A stretch of DNA of 64,000 nt from CAYLRU01 sp964386565. Its GTDB lineage: Bacteria > Desulfobacterota > Desulfobacteria > Desulfobacterales > UBA5616. The position numbers and the translations under genes were made by a program. Below the pieces are notes generated by a model that worked only from the letters and a program-made list of their open reading frames with translations, searched no databases and was not told where the DNA came from. Location: positions 1-64,000 of the forward strand of contig CAYLRU010000001.1 in the NCBI GenBank assembly GCA_964386565.1. Reading direction: 5' to 3'. This document shows positions 43,518 to 52,182 of the stretch, in pieces (within the stretch, counting starts at the first letter, position 1; each line of letters opens with the position of its first letter).

Positions 43518-44666
43518 ATGTCGTGGGCTTATGTGTGGGAGCTGATACAGAACATCCTGATCACCCAAACAGGCATACCCAATTTGGAGATCAAGGAAGT
43601 CGTTATGCTCTTAATCGCTTTTTTTTTCCTTTATCTGGCCGTGGCCAAGAAATTCGAGCCGCTGTTGCTCGTCCCCATCGGGTTTGGCATTTTTCTTGTC
43701 AACTTTCCATTGACGCCGCTGATGGGGTTTACCGAGCATGGTACGCCGGAACTGATTCGGGCCTTTTACAGATACGGCATTGAATGGGAAATTATTCCTT
43801 GCGTCATATTCCTGGGTCTGGGGGCCATGACGGATTTTGGCCCGCTCATATCCAACCCGAAAACGCTGATCATTGGGGCCGGTGCCCAACTTGGCGTATT
43901 TATCACCTATATCGGCGTATTGTTTTTTGGGTTCACATTAAAGGAGGCCGCCACCGTGGGGATTATCGGCGGAGCGGACGGCCCGACAACCATTTACCTG
44001 ACGGCAAAACTGGCACCGCACCTGTTAGGCGCCAATGCATTGGCCGCTTATTCCTACATGGCAATGGTTCCGCTGATTCAGCCGCCCATCATGCGATTGA
44101 TGACAACACCGGCTCAACGTAAGATAAAAATGCGCCAAACACGCCATGTTACGGCACGGGAAAAGCTCTTTTTCCCGTTGATCGCATCTATATTGATTAT
44201 ACTGCTCATCCCGGCCGTTGCCCCGTTAATGGGCATGTTCATGTTCGGCAACTTCATGCGTGAATGTGGCGTCGTCAAGCGGTTGTCCGACACGGCCCAA
44301 AACTCCCTGATGAATATTGTTACCATCTTTTTAGGATTGTCCGTCGGTGCAACCATGCAGGCGGATGTGTTTTTAAACTGGAAGCCGCTGTTAATATTCA
44401 CGTTTGGTTTGATGGATTTTATCGTCTGCACCTTTGGTGGTATTTTGACCGTTCACATCATGAATTTGTTTCTGAAAGAAAAAATTAACCCGCTGATCGG
44501 TTCGGCAGGGGTTTCCGCAGTCCCGATGGCCGCGCGTGTTTCTCATAGTGAAGGGCTGAAGGCCGATCCGGACAACTGGCTTATCATGCACGCCATGGGG
44601 CCGAACCTGGCCGGTGTTATCGGATCAGCAGCAGCAGCGGGCATGTTTATCGCCATGTTCCAGTAG
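43518..44666 (+). CDS. oadB: Na+-transporting carboxylate decarboxylase beta subunit
   Basis: 382 aa, AAAGGAG before ATG. Polytopic membrane protein with about nine or ten helices; the signature GGADGPTTIYLTAKLAP carries the functional Asp known from oxaloacetate decarboxylase OadB. Also typical: VIFLGLGAMTDFGPL, MVPLIQPPIMRL, NIVTIFLGLSVGATM and GVSAVPMAARVSH. It decarboxylates carboxybiotin and pumps Na+ outward. The family includes glutaconyl-CoA and methylmalonyl-CoA decarboxylases, so substrate identity depends on an alpha subunit, which is not in this operon. Followed by gamma-like and biotin-carrier genes. Confidence 0.93.
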   Translation: MSWAYVWELIQNILITQTGIPNLEIKEVVMLLIAFFFLYLAVAKKFEPLLLVPIGFGIFLVNFPLTPLMGFTEHGTPELIRAFYRYGIEWEIIPCVIFLGLGAMTDFGPLISNPKTLIIGAGAQLGVFITYIGVLFFGFTLKEAATVGIIGGADGPTTIYLTAKLAPHLLGANALAAYSYMAMVPLIQPPIMRLMTTPAQRKIKMRQTRHVTAREKLFFPLIASILIILLIPAVAPLMGMFMFGNFMRECGVVKRLSDTAQNSLMNIVTIFLGLSVGATMQADVFLNWKPLLIFTFGLMDFIVCTFGGILTVHIMNLFLKEKINPLIGSAGVSAVPMAARVSHSEGLKADPDNWLIMHAMGPNLAGVIGSAAAAGMFIAMFQ

Positions 44667-44678
44667 GAGGTGCAAACA

Positions 44679-45614
44679 ATGCATAACATACATATCAACA
44701 GATTGAGATGGGGCCTGGTTGTTTATATTCTGTCAATTTTCCTTGTCGTGCCCGCTTCTGCAGGATTTCTCGGAAAGGAAGAGGTCGAAAAACCCACTCC
44801 GACGTTTTCCCGGGACGGTGACACCATTACCGCAAAGCTTATCCCGAGAGCAAAGAGTACGAGTGTCCAAATACTTTTCAAGGTCGACAAGGGCAGGCTC
44901 GTTGAGGTGAAGGGCGTTGATTTTTTTGAGGTTGCCGAGCCTGAAGTGGATGTTAAGAATTTTAAATCCGCCTTGTTTGAAATCGATATAGACGACATTT
45001 CCGCGGACGGACAGGCCAGGGTGTCCGTTTTATCCGACTTTTTCACCAGTTCCACGCAATTCTTCATTTTTAACAAAACCGAAACGCCGGCCTGGTCCGA
45101 TTCCGGCGCTCAAGCCCGCAGCCTGCCGAACCGAGTCCAGGAGTTGGTGATTGACGTAAAGGACGGGGGTCCATTTGATTCGGACGGCAAAGTCGATGGA
45201 AAAATAAAACTCATCGGCGGCCCAAGGGACTCCTTCTGGGGATACGCCGTGGGAACCCTTTTTATTCGATTTTTCGGGATTTTTCTCGTTCTGACCGTTT
45301 TGATGATCGGAATGATTCTCTCCGGTCGCTTTTTCCAACGGATGCTGAAACCATCATCGCCATCCGGTGATACCGAAGACTCAAAACCGGTTCCCCAAAA
45401 AACACCTTCACCCGTCGATCCCTCTGATTTAAAAGAAGGGACTGTTGTCTCTCCGGAAACCGCCGCTGCCATCGGTGTTGCGCTTCACCTTCATTTCACC
45501 GAAAAAAAACAAGCTTCTGCCGGACAGACCGGGACCCATGTCGTTTCAGCCTCCTGGACACACAGCGGGCGCGTGCAGATTATGAATGAGCGTCTAATGA
45601 TGTATAACCGTTAA
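44679..45614 (+). CDS. OadG-like gamma subunit with a large N-terminal domain
   Basis: ATG 44679 (311 aa) after AGGAGGTGC. It has a signal/TM segment (8-28), an extracytoplasmic beta-rich domain (about 40-180, TFSRDGDTITAKLIP...RVSVLSDFFT), a membrane helix (187-213) and a Pro-rich linker (225-250). It then ends like decarboxylase gamma subunits: SPETAAAIGVALHLHF and SWTHSGRVQIMNERL. OadG proteins are normally about 80-110 residues; this one has about 180 extra residues outside the membrane. Position between beta subunit and biotin carrier supports the assignment. The extra domain is unexplained. Confidence 0.8.
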   Translation: MHNIHINRLRWGLVVYILSIFLVVPASAGFLGKEEVEKPTPTFSRDGDTITAKLIPRAKSTSVQILFKVDKGRLVEVKGVDFFEVAEPEVDVKNFKSALFEIDIDDISADGQARVSVLSDFFTSSTQFFIFNKTETPAWSDSGAQARSLPNRVQELVIDVKDGGPFDSDGKVDGKIKLIGGPRDSFWGYAVGTLFIRFFGIFLVLTVLMIGMILSGRFFQRMLKPSSPSGDTEDSKPVPQKTPSPVDPSDLKEGTVVSPETAAAIGVALHLHFTEKKQASAGQTGTHVVSASWTHSGRVQIMNERLMMYNR

Positions 45615-45644
45615 TCGACCACACCGATAAAAGGGGAATTTACA

Positions 45645-46097
45645 ATGATATATAAACTTAAAATTGCTGAACAGGCCTTTGACGTAGAAGTGGGCAGCGT
45701 CAGCAACGGCTTTGCGCAGGTGACCGTCAACGGCACACCGTACGATGTTAACATTGAAAATTTTGAAAAGCCGGCCCAGGTGCCTGAGGTTCAACATGTG
45801 CAGACCGAAACGCCTTTGCCGGCTCCGGCACCTCAACCGCCCAAAGTTGCCCCTGCACCGAAACCCTCTGCCAGCGCCGCCTCTTCAGGAGCGGTTGTGG
45901 CACCGATTCCCGGAATGCTTTTACAAATCAAGGTAAGTGTGGGGGACACGGTTACGGCCGGTCAATGCGTCGCCATCGTAGAAGCCATGAAAATGGAAAA
46001 CGACATTCCCGCTCCCATTTCCGGGACAGTTGAAGAAATTCGAGCCAAACAGGGCGTCCAGGTTTCCACCGGTGAAGTGATCATGGTTATTTCTTAA
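45645..46097 (+). CDS. Biotin carrier protein of the decarboxylase
   Basis: 150 aa. Biotinyl Lys116 in VEAMKMEND; the C-terminal domain (about 82-150, VVAPIPGMLLQIKVSVGDTV...) is a biotinyl hammerhead. An Ala/Pro-rich linker (58-80) and a short N-terminal beta domain (1-45) resemble methylmalonyl-CoA and glutaconyl-CoA decarboxylase carriers. AGGGGAATTTACA precedes ATG. It carries CO2 from the carboxyltransferase (alpha) to the beta subunit. Last gene of the operon; the alpha gene is not encoded here. Confidence 0.92.
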   Translation: MIYKLKIAEQAFDVEVGSVSNGFAQVTVNGTPYDVNIENFEKPAQVPEVQHVQTETPLPAPAPQPPKVAPAPKPSASAASSGAVVAPIPGMLLQIKVSVGDTVTAGQCVAIVEAMKMENDIPAPISGTVEEIRAKQGVQVSTGEVIMVIS

Positions 46098-46098
46098 G

Positions 46099-46168
46099 AA
46101 GCGGTTTCAAAAGCAAGGCGCGGTTCGGGGAAAAAGCAAGGCATCATATGATGTGTTGAAACGCCTCC
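46099..46168. repeat. Second copy of the palindromic AGAAGCGGTTTCAA repeat
   Basis: Starts one nt after the biotin-carrier stop with AGAAGCGGTTTCAA, then CAAGGCGCGGTTC, as in the element at 33568. A perfect CATCATATGATG palindrome (46142-46153) lies near its centre, and an imperfect inverted end (TTGAAACGCC) closes it near 46168. Shorter than the other copy. Confidence 0.5.
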
Positions 46169-46297
46169 ATGCTTGTCTCCCCCTGAACATCAGGGAACCA
46201 CCGGTAAATAAAAACGCTGTGCTTTGACGGCAATGTTGTGATATAATGGGTTTTCCGTTAAAATGATAACGAATTATAATTGATCGAGGAGACCCGT

Positions 46298-46900
46298 ATG
46301 AAAAAATGGAAATGCACGGTCTGCGGCTACATTCACGAGGGTGAACATCCACCGGAAAAATGCCCGGTCTGCGGTGCGGACCGGACTAAATTTGTCGAAA
46401 TAACAGGAGAAAAGCCGGTTGAAGCCCAGGCATCTTCAGAAAACAAATCCCGTTTTTACAGGATTTACCAGATGTCGACCCTTTGGATGACCCGCTTTCA
46501 TGGCCATCCGATTTCGGTTCATATCCCTAACGGTGTTTTACCCGTTGCCGTCATTTTCTTGTTCCTGGGCATCCTTTTTCAATCTTCCGCCATGTGCCTT
46601 GCCGCCTTTTATAACCTGGTTTTTGTCGTGATATCCATGCCGCTGGTTCTTTTTTCCGGGTACATTGATTGGAAAAATCGTTTCGACAAAAATTTAACCC
46701 GCTTGTTTTTGGCTAAAATGATTTGCGGTGCTCTTGTTTCGGTAACCGGCCTGTTGCTGGTGATCTGGCGGATAATCGATCCGTTTGTGGCAGCACCGGA
46801 TTCCGAAAACCGTATTACATTCCTTTTGGTTCATATCATCATGCTGGGCGCCGTCGGTTTAGCCGGTTATCTCGGGGGAAGGCTCGTGTTCAAAGACTAG
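46298..46900 (+). CDS. Rubredoxin-like domain fused to a DUF2231-type membrane domain
   Basis: ATG 46298 (200 aa), GAGGAGACCC upstream. Residues 1-37 are rubredoxin-like: WKCTVCGYIHEGEHPPEKCPVCGA, two CxxC knuckles for one Fe, shorter than true rubredoxin (about 52 aa), like the C-terminal knuckle of rubrerythrin. Residues 55-200 have four membrane helices beginning FHGHPISVHIPNGVLPVAV (HxHP motif as in DUF2231/cytochrome-like proteins). Implies a membrane electron-transfer protein, possibly with heme-binding histidines (HGHP...H). Partner unknown. A strong hairpin follows. Confidence 0.78.
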   Translation: MKKWKCTVCGYIHEGEHPPEKCPVCGADRTKFVEITGEKPVEAQASSENKSRFYRIYQMSTLWMTRFHGHPISVHIPNGVLPVAVIFLFLGILFQSSAMCLAAFYNLVFVVISMPLVLFSGYIDWKNRFDKNLTRLFLAKMICGALVSVTGLLLVIWRIIDPFVAAPDSENRITFLLVHIIMLGAVGLAGYLGGRLVFKD

Positions 46901-46936
46901 CGTCCCTTTCTCTTCAGGTACCCTGCCACCATAAAC

Positions 46937-46986
46937 ACATCGGCCCGAAAGGATGGCGACAAAAGACCATCCCGTCGGGCCGATGT
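46937..46986. terminator. Bidirectional terminator-like hairpin
   Basis: ACATCGGCCCGA (46937-46948) pairs with TCGGGCCGATGT (46975-46986), and an inner GGATGG/CCATCC stem lies inside. It separates the convergent genes ending at 46900 and 47065. Confidence 0.75.
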
Positions 46987-47064
46987 TCAGAAGAAATTTT
47001 AACTGTTCCCGTTAATTTGTTCCCGGAAAATTATTTTTTCCCCGGACCGATCCTGTTTTACCGG

Positions 47065-47412
47065 TCATTCTTCATACCCTTCTTTTTCCAAAAACGCCTG
47101 GTACCAGCAGGCAAAATCATACATCCCCTTGTATCGCTCATCCTCGTTGATGATTCCCATACAGATTTCAAAGGCACCCCTGCCATAAGCGTTACCGTAC
47201 GTTTCCGGCTTCACGGTATGAAAAAACGCCGTAATCAAGCTCCGGGATGTCCGCTTTGTTTTATCCCGCCGAATATCAATGGGGTCCTGGGGTTCAATGA
47301 AAGGGTCCCATTCATCATATCCCTTTTTCAAAATATGCTTTTGGCGGCGGGGGGACATGCTGTCAAAAATCGCCCTTTTTCGCTTTTCATCTTCAATCGA
47401 CCGCTTTGTCAT
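47065..47412 (-). CDS. Hypothetical cytoplasmic protein
   Basis: I take ATG 47412 (115 aa), overlapping the end of the upstream YkgJ gene by 20 nt; an in-frame start at 47475 would overlap by 83 nt. The product is charged and soluble: KRKRAIFDSMSPRRQKHILKKGYDEWDPFIEPQDPI, RTSRSLITAFFHTV and EICMGIINEDERYKGMYDFACWYQAFLEKEGY. No known family comes to mind. The overlap suggests coupling with the YkgJ gene and an accessory role. Confidence 0.6.
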   Translation of the reverse strand: MTKRSIEDEKRKRAIFDSMSPRRQKHILKKGYDEWDPFIEPQDPIDIRRDKTKRTSRSLITAFFHTVKPETYGNAYGRGAFEICMGIINEDERYKGMYDFACWYQAFLEKEGYEE

Positions 47413-48094
47413 CTTCCGGATCCCTTCCAACATCGTCTTTCGTGTTATGGATAATGCCGAGATATTCCTCATCAAAATCCGTTAACAACGCCATGGACAG
47501 CGGTACCAGCATTTCAGCCAGTTTCGCGTACCGCGATTTGATAGACCTGGCGAACCGGTCGGAGATATCATACAACTTCTGATGGATCCTGTCCAGATGA
47601 ACGGTGGGATAGGATTCGCCTGTTTTAAACCCGGATTTTCCACACGTCCGACCGGACCCGCCTATTTCGGTTGGTATTCCGTAAAGCCTGCACGTAATGG
47701 GACGGTAAGAATACAGGGCACACTGATCCTGCTCGTTTAATAATGGACACCGTACCTTCTCTTTTGCCATCTCCATCAATATATCATCTTCACGCTTGCC
47801 GTTTTCAAAATCTTTATAGGCCTGCCGTTTAATCTTGTGGATCTTCCGGTCGGCCCGGTTCGCCCTTTCCAGAATTTCCGTTTTTCTCCCCTCTTCAATG
47901 GTTTCATTGAAACGGCGGTTAATATAAATCGCCTCGATGAGGGAAATATCGAACAATGCGTAACAGCAGTCCGTGCATGCGATTTTACACTTCACACAGT
48001 CCGGGTGTTCGGCTTTTACTTTTTCAAATATGGCATCAGCAACCCTTGACAGCGCTTCGTATTGCTTGATGAACGGTTCCAGCGCTATTTCCAT
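47393..48094 (-). CDS. YkgJ-family cysteine-cluster protein
   Basis: ATG 48094 (233 aa) after GAGGAGGAAAAGC; an upstream in-frame start at 48151 would read through the parS site. Cysteines CVKCKIACTDCCYALFDISLIEA (CxxC...CxxCC) followed by CPLLNEQDQCALYSYRPITCRLYGIP are characteristic of the family. The C terminus is helical. Function unknown, probably metal- or Fe-S-related. It lies 32 nt past the mnmE stop on the same strand, with parS between them. Confidence 0.78.
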   Translation of the reverse strand: MEIALEPFIKQYEALSRVADAIFEKVKAEHPDCVKCKIACTDCCYALFDISLIEAIYINRRFNETIEEGRKTEILERANRADRKIHKIKRQAYKDFENGKREDDILMEMAKEKVRCPLLNEQDQCALYSYRPITCRLYGIPTEIGGSGRTCGKSGFKTGESYPTVHLDRIHQKLYDISDRFARSIKSRYAKLAEMLVPLSMALLTDFDEEYLGIIHNTKDDVGRDPEDDKAVD

Positions 48095-48109
48095 GCTTTT
48101 CCTCCTCAA

Positions 48110-48125
48110 TGTTTCACGTGAAACA
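48110..48125. other. parS: parS centromere site
   Basis: TGTTTCACGTGAAACA is a perfect 16-bp palindrome identical to the ParB-binding consensus (TGTTNCACGTGAAACA). It sits directly against the mnmE stop codon. parS sites cluster around oriC, fitting the adjacent mnmE-jag-yidC-rnpA-rpmH genes. One copy seen here; parAB themselves are not in the window. Confidence 0.92.
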
Positions 48126-49544
48126 TTATTTGCCGATACAAAAATTTTCAAATATTTTATCTAAAATATCACCTTTGACATTGACACCAAGCACATCCTC
48201 GAGATACGTCATTCCTTCATTTAAATCAGCGGCCACCAGTTCCGGATAAACCCCTTCACGAATGCCTGCAATGGCATCTTCGACAAACCGGACACTGTTT
48301 TCAATCGCCTGTTTATGCCGCAGGTTCAGCACGATGGTACTTTCAGCAGGTTCCGTTTGCGGCTCTCCCATCGCTGTATTCAGGATCGCCTTCTCCAGTT
48401 CTTCAATCCCCCGGCCATACAGCGCAGAGGTTCTTATGGCCGATTCGTGGGGCCATCCGGCGGGCAGCCTGTCAGGTGTCTTTTCGTCGACCAAATCCGT
48501 CTTGTTCAAGACCATAAGGTGTTTTTTGAGCCTTATTTTTTCATATATCTCAAAATCATCCTTTGATATGGCGGTACTGATATCGATGACGAAAAGAATG
48601 AGATCCGCCTGTTCGATATACTCGTAAGTCTTTTTGATACCGATATTTTCAACCGGGTCCGCTGTCTTGTGCAGGCCGGCCGTGTCAACTAAAACAATGG
48701 GCACGGAATCCACGCGGTGCTCTTCTTCAATAAAATCACGGGTGGTCCCGGGAACATGGGAAACAATGACCCGATCTTTTTTTAACAGGCAATTCATCAG
48801 GCTCGACTTGCCGACGTTGGGTTTCCCCACGATCAGGGTCCTGATACCGTTTTTAATGAACCTGCCGGTTTCGTATTGCCGCAGTAATTCCTTTAACGGC
48901 GTTAACACCTGGTCCCTGAGTTTGAAACACAGGTTGTCTGCATTAACTGTATCCGGAACATCCTCCGGAAAGTCAATATTGGCTTCTATTTCCATAAGGA
49001 TCTGTTGGAGTTCCTGCAGCACGTTTCCGATGGCTTTTCCAAGGACTCCCTGAACTTGCTTCGCAGCCAGTTCCAGGGCCTGGCGTGTTTTCGCCTCAAT
49101 AATATCGATGACGGCTTCCGCCTGGGTCAAATCAATCCGCCCGTTTAAAAAGGCCCGTTTCGTGAATTCTCCCGGCCGCGCGATCCTCCCCCCCTGTTCC
49201 AACACCAGTGTTAAAACCTCGGCCATGACAACAGGACCGGAGTGGGTGTTTATTTCAACGATGTCTTCACGGGTATAAGATCTGGGGCCGGGCATCATGG
49301 TGACGAGAACTTCATCCACCACGCGGCGCGTTGCCGGATTTAGAATATGTCCATAAAAAATCCGGGGTGATTTCAGATGTGACCCCGAAGGCAGGGTAAG
49401 GGTATCGCAATTATTGGTGTTTGTACCGGATCGTTGGAAAAGGGCGGAAATGATTTTAAATGCGTCTTTCCCCGAAATTTTGATTATGCCAATGCCGCCG
49501 CTGCCGAAGGGCGTTGCAATGGCGGCTATGGTGTCCTGTTCCAT
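48126..49544 (-). CDS. mnmE: tRNA modification GTPase MnmE
   Basis: 472 aa. Works with MnmG to add the carboxymethylaminomethyl group at U34 of certain tRNAs. N-terminal folate-binding domain (DTIAAIATPFGSGGIGIIKISG), helical domain, and the inserted G domain: G1 GKPNVGKSSLMN, G2 TTRD, G3 DTAG, G4 NKTD. It ends with the conserved CIGK (Cys at the modification site). Its gene order (mnmE-jag-yidC-yidD-rnpA-rpmH) is the standard origin-region arrangement. ATG 49544 lacks a strong ribosome-binding site. The usual partner mnmG is not seen. Confidence 0.95.
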   Translation of the reverse strand: MEQDTIAAIATPFGSGGIGIIKISGKDAFKIISALFQRSGTNTNNCDTLTLPSGSHLKSPRIFYGHILNPATRRVVDEVLVTMMPGPRSYTREDIVEINTHSGPVVMAEVLTLVLEQGGRIARPGEFTKRAFLNGRIDLTQAEAVIDIIEAKTRQALELAAKQVQGVLGKAIGNVLQELQQILMEIEANIDFPEDVPDTVNADNLCFKLRDQVLTPLKELLRQYETGRFIKNGIRTLIVGKPNVGKSSLMNCLLKKDRVIVSHVPGTTRDFIEEEHRVDSVPIVLVDTAGLHKTADPVENIGIKKTYEYIEQADLILFVIDISTAISKDDFEIYEKIRLKKHLMVLNKTDLVDEKTPDRLPAGWPHESAIRTSALYGRGIEELEKAILNTAMGEPQTEPAESTIVLNLRHKQAIENSVRFVEDAIAGIREGVYPELVAADLNEGMTYLEDVLGVNVKGDILDKIFENFCIGK

Positions 49545-49657
49545 TTCTATCTTTTTTTCAGCTTTAAACGTTATTTGGTGTCCATCCTGAAACAGCGTCT
49601 ATCGACCCGAAGCCGCGTATCCGCGCTTTTGAAATTCTCAAAATAGCACGGTCTGCC

Positions 49658-49704
49658 TGTTATCACAAGGACGGCTCCGCTTGTTATCACAAGGACGGCT
49701 CCGC
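49658..49704. repeat. 24-bp direct repeat, two copies
   Basis: A 23-nt block beginning TGTTATCACAAGG is repeated exactly at 49658-49680 and 49682-49704, in the gap between jag and mnmE. Probably slipped-strand duplication. Confidence 0.7.
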
Positions 49705-49759
49705 CGTCGGTTTCAAAATCGCTCCGGCCATGAAGCCGGAAAACCCGAATGCTTTTCTT

Positions 49760-50518
49760 TTAATTGGCGCTTCCAGGCTGTGCGGTCTTTTTTTTTCGGT
49801 TCTGCTGCCGCTTGGGAAATATAACGAGCTTTCTTAAAAACCCGTCTCCCAAACTTTGTGTCCGGACCTTGTTGTCGTTTTTGAGTGCCAGGTGGATAAT
49901 TCGTCGATCATGAGCCGTCATATGCCCGACGGTAACGGGCTTTCCTGTACGTTTCACCTTTTCGGAAAGGCGGCTGGCCAGCTTTTTCAAACTGGCCTTG
50001 CGGTTTTCCAGGTACCCTTCAACGTCTATCTGGATACGAACCCGACTTTCGCTTTGCTTGTTAATAATTTTCTCCGCAACATACTGGATAGCATCCAGTG
50101 TCTGCCCTCTTTTTCCGATTAAGATTGCCGAGTCTCCGCCGTTGATATTATAATAAATCCGGGAATTTTTCATTTCAACGGACACGGAGGATTCAGGTGA
50201 TATCGCTTCAAGGATTTTATTGATAACCGCTTTCCCGTTTTCGGCCATTACATCCATGGCTGTATCGCCATTCATTTCTTCGATGTCACCATCATTACCG
50301 GGTTCTGCCTCGTTTTTCACCTGTTTGTCCTGCGATTTCTGTTCAGGCAGATGAACGCGGATCTTGGCTTTTTTAGCGCCCACCAGTCCAAAAATACCGG
50401 TTGATCCACGAGAGACGATTTCAATCTTCAGCAGTTCCTTCCTGACACCGAGTTCTTCGCAGGCACATGTAATGGCCGTCTCAACATTCTTGCCTTCAAA
50501 TTCCCTAAATGATGTCAT
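49760..50518 (-). CDS. jag: Jag/KhpB RNA-binding protein
   Basis: 252 aa, GGGGGT before ATG 50518. Jag N-terminal domain (FEGKNVETAITCACEELG), a linker rich in acidic residues, a KH domain (about 120-180, ILIGKRGQTLDAIQYVAEKI) and an R3H domain (TAHDRRIIHLALKNDNKVRTQSLGDGFLRKLVI), as expected. In other bacteria it binds RNA and is linked to cell elongation or sporulation. It starts 14 nt after the yidC stop, so is probably co-transcribed. Confidence 0.93.
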   Translation of the reverse strand: MTSFREFEGKNVETAITCACEELGVRKELLKIEIVSRGSTGIFGLVGAKKAKIRVHLPEQKSQDKQVKNEAEPGNDGDIEEMNGDTAMDVMAENGKAVINKILEAISPESSVSVEMKNSRIYYNINGGDSAILIGKRGQTLDAIQYVAEKIINKQSESRVRIQIDVEGYLENRKASLKKLASRLSEKVKRTGKPVTVGHMTAHDRRIIHLALKNDNKVRTQSLGDGFLRKLVIFPKRQQNRKKKTAQPGSAN

Positions 50519-50532
50519 CCATACCCCCTGTA

Positions 50533-52182
50533 TTAGGTATACTTCTTTTGAATATAGTATTGTTGAGCAATAGACAGGATATTGTTAACAAGCCAATAAA
50601 GGACCAGGCCTGATGAAAAGTTGATGAAAATAACGGTAAAGATTACAGGCATCAACATCATCATCTTGGCTTGCGCAGGGTCTCCCATGGGTGGCGACAT
50701 TTTTTGTTGTAAAAACATGGTTCCCCCCATAATCAGCGTTAATACGGGAATTCCATACGGCTCCTGCATAAACGGAACCGAAAAATCGAATCTGAACAGA
50801 CGATCGGGCGCCGATAAATCATTAATCCAGCCGATAAAAGGCGCATGCCGAAGCTCGATCGCTTCGTACAGCATTCGATAAAGCGCGAAAAAAACCGGGA
50901 TTTGCACCACCATGGGAAGGCAGCCCCCCATCGGATTTATCTTATAGGTACGGTATAATCCCATCATTTCTTCGTTCATTTTCCGCTTGTCGTTCTTGTG
51001 CTTTTCCCGGATTTCCGCCATCAAGGGTTGTATCTTTTTCATTTCGGTCATTGATTTATAACTTTTTGAGCCCAACGGCCATAACAGGATTTTGATCAAC
51101 AGGGTCATGATAATAATGGCTACGCCGTAGTTGGGAATAATGCCGTATATGTGATTCATCAGCCACAGACATGCCTTGGCAATGATATCGAACATGCCGA
51201 AATCAACAGCTCTGTCCAGCTCCCGACCGAAGCTCTTCAAAATGCTGGCGCTTTTTGGACCGACATACACCTGAAAAGAATGGGTGTTCCGGGTTCCGGG
51301 AGTTAAGGATTCCACCGGGGTCACCAACTGGCTTGCCAGGTTCTGATTATTTAAAACCAGTCGAAAAGTGGCTTCCAGGGGGGGGCTTGGCAATATGCTG
51401 GTAATAAAATAACGATCCTGATAGGCGATCCATTTAATGGATCCTGAAATCAAATTTTTGTCTTTAATCTTCTTAATCTTGATCTGCTCAAGACTATTAT
51501 TGACCAGAACGCTCGGTCCGGCAAACCCGTATCGCTGACCTTCTTCGGAGATGGAATTGGCCAGGGTTAAAACCAGACCATCATGGTAAGTCTTTTCTGA
51601 ATCGTTGATGATATCAACGGTTAAATCGATGAGATACGTATCCGGTGAAAACGTATAGGTTTTGACCAGAACCAGTCCGCTCTGATCTTCATATACAAAA
51701 GATATCTTCCGGGGTTCGTTAACAACGGTCACGTAATCTTTTGGTGTGTTTGAAACAAATTTTGCCGTCTGCAGGTCTGGAAGACTGTTCTTGTCGAGAC
51801 CGATCCGAATCGTTCCCGATGGCAGGTCCTGGTCCACCATTTGCAGCATATCCGAATCCGGATCTGCCGTTTCTTTATATTTTTTCAGCAAAAAACTCGA
51901 AAAACAAGCCCCTTTTTCGGGAATATGCACCTGGTAAAAAGGGGTTTCCACCACGATGGTCCGTGCCGGCCGGTCATCGATTTCAGGTCTTGGTATAACG
52001 ATCTTTTCCGGGGCTGCAGCCTCCTGCGATGGTGAAATTTCTTTCGATTGCACCGTTTCCTGTTGAAACACCTCCTGCTCTTCAGCCGGCGCCAATGGCT
52101 TCTTTTCAACAAAAAATGCCTCCCACACCAAAAAAACCAGAAAAGAAAGCGCTATAGCCAATAATATCCTTGTTTGTTCCAT
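50533..52182 (-). CDS. yidC: Membrane protein insertase YidC
   Basis: ATG 52182 (549 aa) with GGAG 6 nt upstream. Gram-negative type: N-terminal TM (ILLAIALSFLVFLVWEAFF), a large periplasmic domain (about 60-340) and a C-terminal insertase core with PNYGVAIIIMTLLIKILLWPLG, the hydrophilic-groove loop MTEMKKIQPLM, GGCLPMVVQIPVFFALYRML and PVLTLIMGGTMFLQQKM. Inserts membrane proteins with or without Sec. Its neighbours are the conserved rnpA-yidD-yidC-jag set. Confidence 0.95.
   Translation of the reverse strand: MEQTRILLAIALSFLVFLVWEAFFVEKKPLAPAEEQEVFQQETVQSKEISPSQEAAAPEKIVIPRPEIDDRPARTIVVETPFYQVHIPEKGACFSSFLLKKYKETADPDSDMLQMVDQDLPSGTIRIGLDKNSLPDLQTAKFVSNTPKDYVTVVNEPRKISFVYEDQSGLVLVKTYTFSPDTYLIDLTVDIINDSEKTYHDGLVLTLANSISEEGQRYGFAGPSVLVNNSLEQIKIKKIKDKNLISGSIKWIAYQDRYFITSILPSPPLEATFRLVLNNQNLASQLVTPVESLTPGTRNTHSFQVYVGPKSASILKSFGRELDRAVDFGMFDIIAKACLWLMNHIYGIIPNYGVAIIIMTLLIKILLWPLGSKSYKSMTEMKKIQPLMAEIREKHKNDKRKMNEEMMGLYRTYKINPMGGCLPMVVQIPVFFALYRMLYEAIELRHAPFIGWINDLSAPDRLFRFDFSVPFMQEPYGIPVLTLIMGGTMFLQQKMSPPMGDPAQAKMMMLMPVIFTVIFINFSSGLVLYWLVNNILSIAQQYYIQKKYT

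Noticed and set aside
47065..48094. Overlap of the two genes considered as a frameshifted single gene
   Set aside because: The YkgJ protein has complete cysteine motifs and the downstream frame is unrelated; a 20-nt overlap with its own ATG suffices.
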